28,957 nt of DNA from JBFWQM01 sp050249455 (GCA_050249455.1 JBFWQM010000037.1:1-28957), one strand, 5' to 3'; positions 16,814-24,891 are shown, numbered from the stretch's first letter. Program-made: numbers and translations. Notes: generated by a model not told the origin, from the sequence alone.

Positions 16814-17962
16814 TCACCGCTGCGGCGACTTCTCGGCGATCGCCGCGATGGTGCGCGACAGCACCCGGATCTCGCTCCTGAGCTCGCCGATCAGGTCGGT
16901 GCGCCCGGCGCCCAGCTCCTCGATCAGGCGGACGACGTGGCGGTCGAGGTTGCGGATCTCCTCCACCACCGGCTCGCTATGGCCGATGCCGCCGCGCGCG
17001 GTCTGGTCGGCCAGCCGGGCCAGGATCGGCCGCAGCTCCAGCTGCGCCTCGGCCAGCTTGACCATCAGCGTCTGCTCGGTGCGCATCTGCGCCACCAGCG
17101 TCTGGACGTGCTCGGCCAGCGAAACCATGGTCGCGTGCGAGGCGCTGCGGCTCTCCTCGCCGCGCACCAGGGTGCGGGTCAGGTTCTCCAGGCTGTCGGC
17201 GGTCTGCTCCAGCAGCGCCTGGACATAGGCCGGCACGCTGCCGCCGTCGCCCTCGATGGCGAGCGCGCCGCCGCTCAGCCGCGTCTGGCCGGCCAGCCAT
17301 TCCTCCAGGTCGTTGAAGAAGCGGTTCTGCGCCTGGCCCGCCTGCAGCTCGAGGAAGCCGAGCACCAGCGAGCCGGCGAGGCCGAACAGCGACGACGAGA
17401 ACGCCAGGCCCATGCCCGAGAGCGGCGCGCTCAGGCCGCTCTTCAGGTTGTCGAACATCGCGCCGAAGTCCGACCCGGTCGAGGTCAGGCTGGAAATCAC
17501 CTCGCTGATCGCGCCCACCGTGCGGATCAATCCCCAGAACGTGCCGAGCAGGCCGAGGAAGATCAGGAGGCCGATGGCGTAGCGCGCGATGTCGCGCGAT
17601 TCGTCCAGCCGCGCGGCGATGCCGTCCAGCACGGAGCGCAGCGACGTCGCCGACAGGCTGATGCGCCCACCGCGCTCGCCCATCATGGCGGCCAGCGGCG
17701 CGAGCAGCCGCGGCGGGTCGGCCAGCGACGGTGCGGCGCGCCCGATCCGCTGCCCCTCGATCCAGCGGACGTCGCGGGTCAGCAGCCAGACCTCGCGGAA
17801 CACGTGGACGATGGAAAGCAGCAGCACGCCCAGGATGACCGCGTTCAGCCCCGGGTTGGCGCGGAAGGCGTCGTAGAGCGTGCCGAAGATCACGGCGACC
17901 ACTGCGGCCACCGCGACCAGGAACACGATCATGCGGACGAGATAGCGCCGCGGATCGGTCAT
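16814..17962 (-). CDS. MotA/TolQ/ExbB-family proton channel protein
   Basis: 382 residues with four membrane helices: about 7-30 and 38-60, then the conserved pair near 125-150 (IFLGLLGTFWGLIRTVGAI) and 175-205 (LSAPLSGMGLAFSSSLFG), which carry the family's GLLGT and small-residue signatures. A cytosolic helical tail of about 175 residues follows (LEEWLAGQ onwards), with coiled-coil character (LVAQMRTEQTLMVKLAEAQL). With the MotB-like protein it should form a 5:2-type proton-driven rotary unit in the inner membrane. Such tails occur in ZorA but not in ExbB or TolQ. ATG 17962 begins right before the first helix. It lies in the run suhB - OmpA-like - this gene - MotB-like. Confidence 0.85.
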   Translation of the reverse strand: MTDPRRYLVRMIVFLVAVAAVVAVIFGTLYDAFRANPGLNAVILGVLLLSIVHVFREVWLLTRDVRWIEGQRIGRAAPSLADPPRLLAPLAAMMGERGGRISLSATSLRSVLDGIAARLDESRDIARYAIGLLIFLGLLGTFWGLIRTVGAISEVISSLTSTGSDFGAMFDNLKSGLSAPLSGMGLAFSSSLFGLAGSLVLGFLELQAGQAQNRFFNDLEEWLAGQTRLSGGALAIEGDGGSVPAYVQALLEQTADSLENLTRTLVRGEESRSASHATMVSLAEHVQTLVAQMRTEQTLMVKLAEAQLELRPILARLADQTARGGIGHSEPVVEEIRNLDRHVVRLIEELGAGRTDLIGELRSEIRVLSRTIAAIAEKSPQR

Positions 17963-18017
17963 GCGTGTGCCGCCATGGGCCGGTGCTTCCTCCGCCGGTG
18001 GGGCGGCCGCGCGCCCG

Positions 18018-19058
18018 TCAGGGCGCCTGGATCGTCGCGTCGACGCGATCCGGCGGTCCGCCTTCGTTGCGATTGCCCAGCGCGCGCACGTCGATCCGCG
18101 CGCTGCGCACGCCCTTCTCGATCAGGTAGGAGCGCACGGCCAAAGCGCGCGACAGCGACAGGCGCCGCGCCTGGCTCGCGTTCTCGGCATCGCCGCTGGC
18201 GTAGGCGAGAAGCTGCAGCCGGTTCTCGGCGTCGCGGTTCATGGTCTCGGCCAGCCGGTCGAGGCGAAGCCGCGCCTCGGCGCTCAGCCCGGCGTCGTTG
18301 GCGGCGAAGCTGAAGCGCCAGTTGCCGTCGCCCGTCTGCGCCGGCGGCAGCGCGGCGACCGCCGCCGGCGCCCGCGACGGGGTTGCCGCGGCTGGCGGCG
18401 GCGGCGGTGGCACGGCTGCAGCGGACGGCGGCGGCGCGGCCGGGCGCGACGCCGGTGGCGGCGTGGCGGTGGCGGTTGCCGGGCTCGATGCCGGGGCGGG
18501 CGCCGGAACCACCACGCGCTGCGGCGGCGGCGGCGGCGCGGAGGCCGGCGGCGGGCTCGGCGCGGCGATGCGCGGTGGCGGCGGCGCCACGATCGGCGGC
18601 GTCCGCGGCGTCGCGGCGGTCGGCGTCGCGGCGGCGGAAGTCGCCGCCTTGGGCGCCGGGGTGCTGCGCGCGGCAGCCTTGCGCGTCGGCGCGGCCTTGG
18701 GCGCGGCGGCCTTGGCGGGGGCCGGGGTACGCGTGCGGGCCGCGGGGGCGGCCTTGCGCGGCGGGGTCAGGACCACCGGTTCCTGCGACGGCATGCGGCC
18801 GTAGTTGGGGTCGCCCGGCCGTCTCAGCAGCGCCCCGGGAACCGTCGGCCGCGGGCCCAGGCCCTCCAGGACGCTCCAGTCCACGCTCACCGACGGGTCG
18901 GCGCTGCGCGGGGTCTGCGCCGCGGCGGGCAGCGACAGGACGAGGACAAGCCCCGCCGCCACCGCGCGCCAGGCGCTGCGGACTTTGATCGCTCCAGACT
19001 GCCCGGCGCCGGTCCCTGTCAAGGATTCCCTATCCGCATCAAGCGATTGGCGCACCAT
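18018..19058 (-). CDS. Secreted Pro/Ala-rich OmpA-like protein
   Basis: Up to 346 residues. A hydrophobic signal segment VAAGLVLVLSLPAAAQ (about 32-48) predicts export. Residues about 95-240 form a low-complexity Ala/Pro linker with PPPP (159-162), PPPPP (175-179) and PPPPPP (217-222). A C-terminal OmpA-like domain of about 100 residues follows (LQLLAYASGDAEN, RRLSLSRALAVRSYLIEKGV). It is probably a periplasmic, peptidoglycan-associated partner of the stator pair encoded next (55-base gap). The start is uncertain: ATG 19058 gives a long n-region, whereas TTG 19022 has AGGGA four bases upstream and gives a more usual signal peptide. Proline runs of this kind stall ribosomes without EF-P, and efp lies two genes upstream. 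Confidence 0.78.
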   Translation of the reverse strand: MVRQSLDADRESLTGTGAGQSGAIKVRSAWRAVAAGLVLVLSLPAAAQTPRSADPSVSVDWSVLEGLGPRPTVPGALLRRPGDPNYGRMPSQEPVVLTPPRKAAPAARTRTPAPAKAAAPKAAPTRKAAARSTPAPKAATSAAATPTAATPRTPPIVAPPPPRIAAPSPPPASAPPPPPQRVVVPAPAPASSPATATATPPPASRPAAPPPSAAAVPPPPPPAAATPSRAPAAVAALPPAQTGDGNWRFSFAANDAGLSAEARLRLDRLAETMNRDAENRLQLLAYASGDAENASQARRLSLSRALAVRSYLIEKGVRSARIDVRALGNRNEGGPPDRVDATIQAP

Positions 19059-19100
19059 ACCCGAGCGCGGGGCCGGCGGACAACCGGTTTGCCGACGGGG

Positions 19101-19925
19101 TCAGGCCGATGCCGCGCCGCGCCGCAGCGGCTTGATCGCCTCGTGCAGCGTGCGCCGCAGCGTGTCGTGCAGCTGGCCATTGCCGGCGACGATGCTTTCG
19201 GCGACCAGCGCGTTGGGCCGGCCCTGCAGGTCGGTGACGAAGCCGCCCGCCTCGCGCACGATCACGATGCCGGCGGCGACGTCCCACGGCGACAGGCCGA
19301 ACTCCCAGAAGCCTTCGTAGCGTCCGGCGGCGACGTAGGCGAGGTCGAGCGAGGCGCAGCCGAACCGCCGCACGCCGGCGGTGCGGTCCATCATCGGCTG
19401 CAGCGCGGCCAGCATCTCGGGCTTGCCGGGACGGTCGCCGAACGGGATGCCGGTGGCGAATACCGCCTCCTGCATGTTGCGCCGGGCCGACACGCGCAGC
19501 CGCCGGTCGTTCAGGAACGCGCCGGCGCCGCGCTCAGCCCAGAACGTCTCGTCGCGCAGCGGGTCGTGGATGACGCCGGCGACGATCTCGCCGCCGCGCT
19601 CCAGCCCGATCGAGATCGCGAAATGCGGGATGCCGTGCAGGAAGTTGGTGGTGCCGTCCAGCGGGTCGACGATCCAGCGGTGCAGCGGGTCGCGGCCGGC
19701 GACCTCGCCGCCTTCCTCCAGCAGGAAGCCGTAGTCGGGCCGCGCCTTCTCCAGCTCGCGGCGCAAGGTGCGCTCGGCGCGGCGGTCGGCCTCCGACACG
19801 AAGTCGGCCGGGCCCTTCTGCGAGACCTGGAGCTGCTCGACCTCGTTGAAGTCGTGGATCAGGGTGCGCGCGCCCTTGCGCGCCGCCCCGACCATGACGT
19901 TGATGACCGCCGATCGGACCGCCAC
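19101..19925 (-). CDS. suhB: Inositol monophosphatase family protein (SuhB)
   Basis: 274 residues with both IMPase signatures: WIVDPLDGTTNFLHGIPHF (Asp87, Asp90, Gly91, Thr92) and SPWDVAAGIVIVREAGG near the C-terminus. The upstream acidic pair is LLEEGGE (Glu70/71), and these residues bind the catalytic Mg2+. It hydrolyses inositol-1-phosphate or related sugar phosphates; SuhB in E. coli also acts in rRNA transcription antitermination, but that role cannot be assumed here. Start GTG 19925 (MAVRSAVINVMV) agrees with the N-terminus of alphaproteobacterial relatives. It is 39 bases after efp and 42 bases before the OmpA-like gene, hence probably in one operon. Confidence 0.93.
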   Translation of the reverse strand: MAVRSAVINVMVGAARKGARTLIHDFNEVEQLQVSQKGPADFVSEADRRAERTLRRELEKARPDYGFLLEEGGEVAGRDPLHRWIVDPLDGTTNFLHGIPHFAISIGLERGGEIVAGVIHDPLRDETFWAERGAGAFLNDRRLRVSARRNMQEAVFATGIPFGDRPGKPEMLAALQPMMDRTAGVRRFGCASLDLAYVAAGRYEGFWEFGLSPWDVAAGIVIVREAGGFVTDLQGRPNALVAESIVAGNGQLHDTLRRTLHEAIKPLRRGAASA

Positions 19926-19964
19926 GGGCCGGCCGCTCCGTTCAGGATTGCAGGGTCGCGTGCG

Positions 19965-20531
19965 TCAGTTCTTGGCGCGCTCGACGTAGGACAGGTCTTC
20001 CGTGTTGACCACGATGCGGGTGCCGGTCTCGATGAACGGCGGCACCATCACGCGCACGCCGTTCTCAAGGATCGCCGGCTTGTAGGACGACGACGCCGTC
20101 TGGCCCTTCACCACCGCGTCGGCCTGCACGACCTCCATCACCACAGTCGCCGGCAGGTGCAGCCCCACCGGCTTGCCCTCCACCGTGTCCACGGTGACCG
20201 GCATGTTGTCCTTCAGAAAGGCGTAGGCCTCGCCCGCCAGCTCCTTGGGCACCACGATCTGCTCGTAGGTCGAGGTGTCCATCAGGGTGAGCTGCTCGCC
20301 GTCGGTGAACAGGTAAGTGCATTCCAACTCGTCGACGTTGAGCTTCTCCACCGTGTCCTGGGTGCGGTAGCGCTCGTTGGTCTTCACCCCGGACTTGATG
20401 TCGCGCATTTCCAGGTGGACGAACGCGCCGCCCTTGCCGGGGGTGATGATCTGGTGCTTGAGCACGGTGTACTGCTTGCCCTCGTGCTCGATCACGTGTC
20501 CTGGCCGGACCGTGTTGGCCTGTACCTTCAT
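19965..20531 (-). CDS. efp: Translation elongation factor P
   Basis: 188 residues with the three-domain EF-P layout: KOW-like domain I (MKVQANTVRPGHVIEHEGKQ), the loop IITPGKGGAFV with Lys33 as the modified residue, two OB domains and the C-terminal signature (YKPAILENGVRVMVPPFI). EF-P binds between ribosomal P and E sites and rescues stalling at consecutive prolines. The genes for its lysine modification (epmB, epmA) are immediately adjacent, so Lys33 is predicted to be beta-lysylated. It appears to be the first gene of a minus-strand run with suhB, the Pro-rich OmpA-like gene and the stator genes. Confidence 0.97.
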   Translation of the reverse strand: MKVQANTVRPGHVIEHEGKQYTVLKHQIITPGKGGAFVHLEMRDIKSGVKTNERYRTQDTVEKLNVDELECTYLFTDGEQLTLMDTSTYEQIVVPKELAGEAYAFLKDNMPVTVDTVEGKPVGLHLPATVVMEVVQADAVVKGQTASSSYKPAILENGVRVMVPPFIETGTRIVVNTEDLSYVERAKN

Positions 20532-20614
20532 GTGCGCCGATCTCTATGGCTGGATTTGCGCGGAAGCTAACAGCTTGGTCCGGCTGAGGCAACGTGGCGC
20601 GGCGTCATGGCCCT

Positions 20615-21670
20615 TCAGCCGACGTCGGGGTAGTCGTGGACCCGTCCGTCCGGGTCCTCGACCGCGCGCGCGCCGCCGGCGCCGGGTTCCCCGGCATAGC
20701 CCGGCCCGACCGGGACCTTGCCGTGGCCGCCCGGCACGTCAAGGACGTAGGTCGGCAGGCACAGCCCCGACAGCCGGCCGCGCAGGTCGCGCATCAGCGC
20801 CTGGCCGGCGGCGATAGAGGTGCGGAAGTGGCCGGTGCCGCGGGCCAGGTCGGCGTGGTGCAGGTAATAGGGGCGGATGCGGTGGCGCACCAGGGCGCGG
20901 AACAGCGCCTCCAGGGTCGCCGCGTCGTCATTCACCCCCTTCAATAGCACGGTCTGGGCCAGGACCGGGATGCCGCGGGCGAGGAACCGGCGGCAGGCCG
21001 CCACCGCCTCCGGCGTCACCTCGCGCGGGTGGTTGCAGTGGACGACGACGTGCATCGCCTTTTCCGTCGCCAGCGCGTCCGCCAGGGCGTCGGTCACCCG
21101 CGCGGGCGTGGCGACCGGCACGCGGGTATGGACCCGGATCGCCTGAACGTGCGCGATCGCGTCCAGCCGCCGGACGATATCGGCCAGCCGGCGGTCGGAC
21201 AGGGCCAGCGGGTCGCCGCCGGTCAGCACGACCTCCCAGATCGCCGGGCGGGCCGCGATGTAGGCGATCGCGGCGTCGAGCTCGGCCGCGCCCAGCACGC
21301 CGCCGTCGCGTCCCACCACCTCGCGCCGGAAGCAGAACCGGCAATAGACCGGGCAGGTCAGCACCGGCTTCAGCAGCACCCGGTCGGGGTAGCGGTGGGT
21401 GATGCCCGGCAGCGGCGACAGCGCCGCGTCGCCGATCGGGTCGGGCCGGCCAGAGTCGTCCAGCTCGCGCGGATCGGGCACGAACTGGCGGGCGATGGGG
21501 TCATTCGGGTCGGCCGGGTCGATCAGCGCGGCGAGGTGCGGCGGCACCGCGATCTCGAACCGTTCGCCCACCGCGGCGGTCGCGGCGATGGCCGACGGGG
21601 CGACCAGGCCGGCGGCGGCGAGGTCCTCGGCTGTGCGCAGGGTGCGGGCGGCTCTCGCTTTCTCGTGCAT
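20615..21670 (-). CDS. epmB: EF-P (R)-beta-lysine synthesis: lysine 2,3-aminomutase-type radical SAM enzyme
   Basis: 351 residues. The radical SAM cluster motif is CPVYCRFC (Cys106, Cys110, Cys113; CxxxCxxC). Lysine 2,3-aminomutase family blocks follow, including EVVLTGGDPLALSDRRL, IRVHTRVPV, VVHCNHPREVT and LLKGVNDD. EpmB converts (S)-alpha-lysine to (R)-beta-lysine, which EpmA attaches to EF-P. It uses PLP and an iron-sulfur cluster. ATG 21670 is preferred; ATG 21700 is in frame, but a TATAAT hexamer on the minus strand (21704-21699) overlaps it and may be the -10 box. The gene lies 83 bases upstream of efp on the same strand and is divergent from epmA. Confidence 0.93.
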   Translation of the reverse strand: MHEKARAARTLRTAEDLAAAGLVAPSAIAATAAVGERFEIAVPPHLAALIDPADPNDPIARQFVPDPRELDDSGRPDPIGDAALSPLPGITHRYPDRVLLKPVLTCPVYCRFCFRREVVGRDGGVLGAAELDAAIAYIAARPAIWEVVLTGGDPLALSDRRLADIVRRLDAIAHVQAIRVHTRVPVATPARVTDALADALATEKAMHVVVHCNHPREVTPEAVAACRRFLARGIPVLAQTVLLKGVNDDAATLEALFRALVRHRIRPYYLHHADLARGTGHFRTSIAAGQALMRDLRGRLSGLCLPTYVLDVPGGHGKVPVGPGYAGEPGAGGARAVEDPDGRVHDYPDVG

Positions 21671-21718
21671 CGTCGCTAAACTCGCTGGCTGACCCGTCAT
21701 TATAGGAGGTGCGGCGCG

Positions 21719-22804
21719 ATGGACGCAGCCGCCAGGCCCCGCTGGTGGTCGCCCGACCGCTTCATGGCGCGGCGCGCCAACCTGGTCGCGCGCGCGGCGA
21801 TGACCGGCGCCATCCGCGCCTTCTTCGACGACCGCGGCTTCCTGGCGGTGGAGACGCCGGCGCTGCAGGTCTCGCCGGGGCTGGAGCCGCACCTGGAGGC
21901 GTTCGCCGCCGACCTCAAGGAGCCGTTCTTCGACGGCCCGGCGGCGCGGCTCTACCTCCACACCTCGCCCGAGTTCGCGATGAAGAAGCTGCTGGTTGCC
22001 GGCGTCGCGCGCGAGTACCAGCTCGCGCGCGTGTTCCGCAACGGCGAGCGGTCGGGCACCCACCACCCGGAATTCACCATGCTGGAGTGGTACCGCGCCC
22101 ACGCCGGCTGGCGCGACATCGCCGCCGACTGCCAGGCGCTCTTGGTCGCGGCGCTGGCGGCGGCCGGGGCCGACCGCTTCCGCCGCGGCGCCGCCACCTG
22201 CGACCCGCTGGCGCGCTGGGAGTGGCTTTCGGTGGCGGACGCCTTCGCGCGCCACGCCGGCATCGACCTGCACGCCACTGCGCCGGACCCGGAAGCGCCG
22301 GACACCGCGCTGCTCGCCGCCGCGGCGGCGCGCTCGGGCGTCTGGGTGGGACGCAACGATGCGTGGGAAGACATCTTCTTCCGCGTCTTCCTGGAGCGCA
22401 TCGAGCCCAAGCTCGGCCTCGACGCGCCGACCATCCTCCACGACTACCCGGTTTCCATGGCCGCCCTGGCGCGGCGCAGCGCGGCCGATCCGCGGGTTGC
22501 GGAGCGGTTCGAGCTGTTCGTCTGCGGGCTGGAGCTCGCCAACGGCTTCGGCGAGCTGACCGACGCGGCGGAGCAGCGCCGCCGCTTCGAGGCCGACTGC
22601 GCCAAAAAGGAAGCGCTCTACGGCCATCGCTATCCCATCGACGAGGATTTCCTCGCCGCGCTGTCCCACGGCATGCCGGAAAGCGCCGGCATAGCGATGG
22701 GATTCGACCGCCTCGTCATGCTCGCCACCGGCGCGCCGACCATCGAAGACGTCCTGTGGACGCCGGTCGCCACGGCGGCGGAGGCGGCGCGCAGCAACGC
22801 CTAG
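21719..22804 (+). CDS. epmA: EF-P lysine lysyltransferase (GenX/PoxA)
   Basis: 361 residues resembling the catalytic core of class II lysyl-tRNA synthetase without its anticodon-binding domain. Motif 1 region is AFFDDRGFLAVETPALQ, motif 2 is RVFRNGERSGTHHPEFTMLE, with HTSPEFAMKKLL before it, and motif 3 is GIAMGFDRLVML. EpmA activates beta-lysine with ATP and transfers it to the EF-P lysine (Lys33 of the neighbouring efp). The start is secure: AGGAGG (21705-21710) lies eight bases before ATG 21719. It is divergent from epmB with 48 bases between the start codons. No EpmC hydroxylase gene is in the window, and most bacteria outside enterobacteria lack one. Confidence 0.95.
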   Translation: MDAAARPRWWSPDRFMARRANLVARAAMTGAIRAFFDDRGFLAVETPALQVSPGLEPHLEAFAADLKEPFFDGPAARLYLHTSPEFAMKKLLVAGVAREYQLARVFRNGERSGTHHPEFTMLEWYRAHAGWRDIAADCQALLVAALAAAGADRFRRGAATCDPLARWEWLSVADAFARHAGIDLHATAPDPEAPDTALLAAAAARSGVWVGRNDAWEDIFFRVFLERIEPKLGLDAPTILHDYPVSMAALARRSAADPRVAERFELFVCGLELANGFGELTDAAEQRRRFEADCAKKEALYGHRYPIDEDFLAALSHGMPESAGIAMGFDRLVMLATGAPTIEDVLWTPVATAAEAARSNA

Positions 22805-22867
22805 CCGACGCGCGGCCGCGTTCCGGCGCGCCGGTTGCACGCCCGCGGCCGCCATGTTTGACTGCCC

Positions 22868-22893
22868 GCGTGATCGGCACGGAACGATCACGC
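22868..22893. promoter_or_regulatory. Perfect dyad just upstream of the TRAP permease ribosome-binding site
   Basis: GCGTGATC (22868-22875), a ten-base spacer and GATCACGC (22886-22893) form perfect 8-bp arms. The element ends one base before the GGGGAGGA ribosome-binding site. It could be an operator for a dimeric repressor or a leader hairpin that gates translation. Confidence 0.55.
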
Positions 22894-22906
22894 CGGGGAG
22901 GATACC

Positions 22907-24865
22907 ATCACCACCGACGCGCCTGCGACGCCGCTGCCGCCGTCCGTCGACGAGACGGCGAAGTTCCGCGCCCTGCCGCCGGGGCCGCGGATGCTGGAGC
23001 GCGTGCTGGTCTGCGCGATCACCCTGCTGGGCGCGGCGTGGGCGTTCGAGGTGCAGCACTGGCTCGGCCTCGTCGTGTTCAAGGAGCAGTTCCTCGCGCT
23101 CCTGTTCGCCATCGCGCTGTCGGCGACGTTCATCTCGATCAAGTCGCACCGGCGCGAGGCCGGCGGCCGGGTGCCGTGGTACGACTGGATCTTCGCCGCG
23201 CTGGGCGCGACGGTGGGTCTCTACGTCGCGATCCTCTACGGCGACATCGTCTACGACGTCGGCCGGCTGACGCCGGAGCGCACCATCCTCGGCATCATCG
23301 CCGTCGTCCTGGTGCTGGAGGCGACGCGGCGGTCGACCGGATGGTCGCTGGTGATCGTCGGCGTCCTGTTCATCCTCTACGCCCGGTTCTCGCACCTGTT
23401 CCCCGGCATCCTGAACGCGCCCAGCACCAACTGGGACCGGCTTGCGACCTATCTCTACCTCGACACCAACAGCCTGTTCGGCCTGCCGCTCGACGTCACC
23501 GGCACGATCGTCATCGCGTTCATCCTGTTCGGGCGCGTGCTCTACGCGGTCAAGGGCGACCAACTCCTGACCGACTTCGCGGTGGCCGCGATGGGGCGCT
23601 ACCGCGGCGGCCCGGCCAAGGTGGCGGTGATCGCCTCGTCGCTGTTCGGCACCGTGTCGGGCAGTGCGGTGTCCAACGTCGTGATGGACGGCCCGCTCAC
23701 CATCCCGATGATGAAGCGCGCCGGCTATCCCGGGCACATGGCGGCGGCGATCGAGGCGGTGGCCTCCACCGGCGGACAGATCATGCCGCCGGTCATGGGC
23801 ATCACCGCGTTCCTGATCGCCGAGTTCCTGTCGATCTCCTACGCCGCGGTCGTTGCGGCGGCGGTGCTGCCGGCGATCCTCTACTACCTGGCGCTGTTCA
23901 TGCAGATCGACCTGGAGGCGGCCAAGCGCGGCTTCGTCGGCGTCGCGCGCGCCGACATCCCGTCGATCGCCACGGTGCTGCTGCGCGGCTGGGTGTTCAC
24001 CGTCCCGATCGGCGTGCTGATCTGGACCCTGATGGTGGAGGGATGGCAGCCCGGCCTGTCGGCGATGATGACGGTGGTCACCACCATCGCCATGGGCTGT
24101 CTGACCCGCGAGACCCGGCCCACCGTGGCGCGGGTCGTCGCTGCGTTCGAGGAGACCGGGCGCACCATCCTCGACCTCTTCGCCATCACCGCGGTCGCCG
24201 GCCTGGTGATCGGCGCGCTGCAGATCTCCGGCCTCAGCTTCAACTTCTCGCTGACCCTGATCTCGCTGTCGTCGGGCAGCGTGATCGCGCTCCTGCTGAT
24301 GACCGCGGCGGTGTGCATCGTGCTCGGCATGGGCATGCCGTCGGGCGTGATCTACGTGATGCTGGCCGTCCTGGTCGCGCCGGCGCTGGCGGACATGGGC
24401 ATCGTGCCGATCGCCGCCCACATGTTCCTGTTCTACTTCGGCATGCTATCGATGCTGACGCCGCCGGTGTGCCTGGCCACCTTCGCCGCCGCCTCGATCG
24501 CGCAGTCGAACTTCTGGCAGACCGGCTGGACCGGTGTGCGGCTCTCCATCGCCGCCTACATCGTGCCGTTCGTGATGGTGTTCCAGCCCGAGATCGTGGC
24601 CCAGGGCAGCATGCTCGCCATCGCCATCGTGGCGGTGAAGTGCGTCGTCGGCGTGGTGATCGTGTCGTTCGGGATGGCCGGCTACCTGTTCGCGCCGCTC
24701 GGCCTGCCGATGCGCGTCGCGTTCTCCGCGCTCGGCATCGCGGTCATGCTGGTGCCCTACTCCATGCCCTTCGGCGTGCCGGTGATCGCCGCGGCGCTGC
24801 TGCTGGCCGTCGCGCTCGGGCTGTGGGAGCGCCGCAACGGCGCGCGGGTCACGGCGACCGGCTAG
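22907..24865 (+). CDS. TRAP transporter fused permease (4TM + 12TM subunits, TAXI type)
   Basis: 652 residues if translation begins at ATC 22907, 624 from ATG 22991. Many membrane helices form DctQ-like and DctM-like parts in one chain. FGTVSGSAVSNVVMDGPLTI, STGGQIMPPVMGITAFLIAE and LGMGMPSGVIYVMLAVLVAP are signature loops of the fused TRAP permease family. These use ion gradients to import substrates delivered by a TAXI binding protein, encoded nearby at 27556-28551. The ribosome-binding site GGGGAGGA (22895-22902) is perfectly spaced for ATC 22907 but is about 90 bases from the first ATG. The extension (ITTDAPATP...DETAKFRALPPG) also looks like a family N-terminus. There is a stop codon upstream and no ATG, GTG or TTG in between, so ATC is probably used. 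Confidence 0.88.
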   Translation: MTTDAPATPLPPSVDETAKFRALPPGPRMLERVLVCAITLLGAAWAFEVQHWLGLVVFKEQFLALLFAIALSATFISIKSHRREAGGRVPWYDWIFAALGATVGLYVAILYGDIVYDVGRLTPERTILGIIAVVLVLEATRRSTGWSLVIVGVLFILYARFSHLFPGILNAPSTNWDRLATYLYLDTNSLFGLPLDVTGTIVIAFILFGRVLYAVKGDQLLTDFAVAAMGRYRGGPAKVAVIASSLFGTVSGSAVSNVVMDGPLTIPMMKRAGYPGHMAAAIEAVASTGGQIMPPVMGITAFLIAEFLSISYAAVVAAAVLPAILYYLALFMQIDLEAAKRGFVGVARADIPSIATVLLRGWVFTVPIGVLIWTLMVEGWQPGLSAMMTVVTTIAMGCLTRETRPTVARVVAAFEETGRTILDLFAITAVAGLVIGALQISGLSFNFSLTLISLSSGSVIALLLMTAAVCIVLGMGMPSGVIYVMLAVLVAPALADMGIVPIAAHMFLFYFGMLSMLTPPVCLATFAAASIAQSNFWQTGWTGVRLSIAAYIVPFVMVFQPEIVAQGSMLAIAIVAVKCVVGVVIVSFGMAGYLFAPLGLPMRVAFSALGIAVMLVPYSMPFGVPVIAAALLLAVALGLWERRNGARVTATG

Positions 24866-24891
24866 GCATCCGGGGCGTGCGCCCCGGATGC
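24866..24891. terminator. Perfect 11-bp hairpin between convergent genes
   Basis: GCATCCGGGGC (24866-24876), loop GTGC, GCCCCGGATGC (24881-24891). It begins at the base after the TRAP permease stop and ends 14 bases before the amidohydrolase stop. There is no T-tract. It most likely ends transcription or protects the 3' ends from both sides. Confidence 0.75.

Noticed and set aside
13278..17228. A 1316-codon plus-strand open frame
   Set aside because: It overlaps the ABC exporter in another frame and runs antisense through the stator genes; long shadow frames are expected at this GC content.
15333..17962. Zorya anti-phage system (ZorA/ZorB)
   Set aside because: The motor pair is similar in layout, but no ZorC, ZorD or ZorE gene is adjacent and the neighbours are housekeeping genes.
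21671..24421. Very long minus-strand extension of epmB
   Set aside because: It is the complement of epmA and the TRAP permease, with Arg/His/Asp-rich low-complexity translation; the enzyme begins at 21670.
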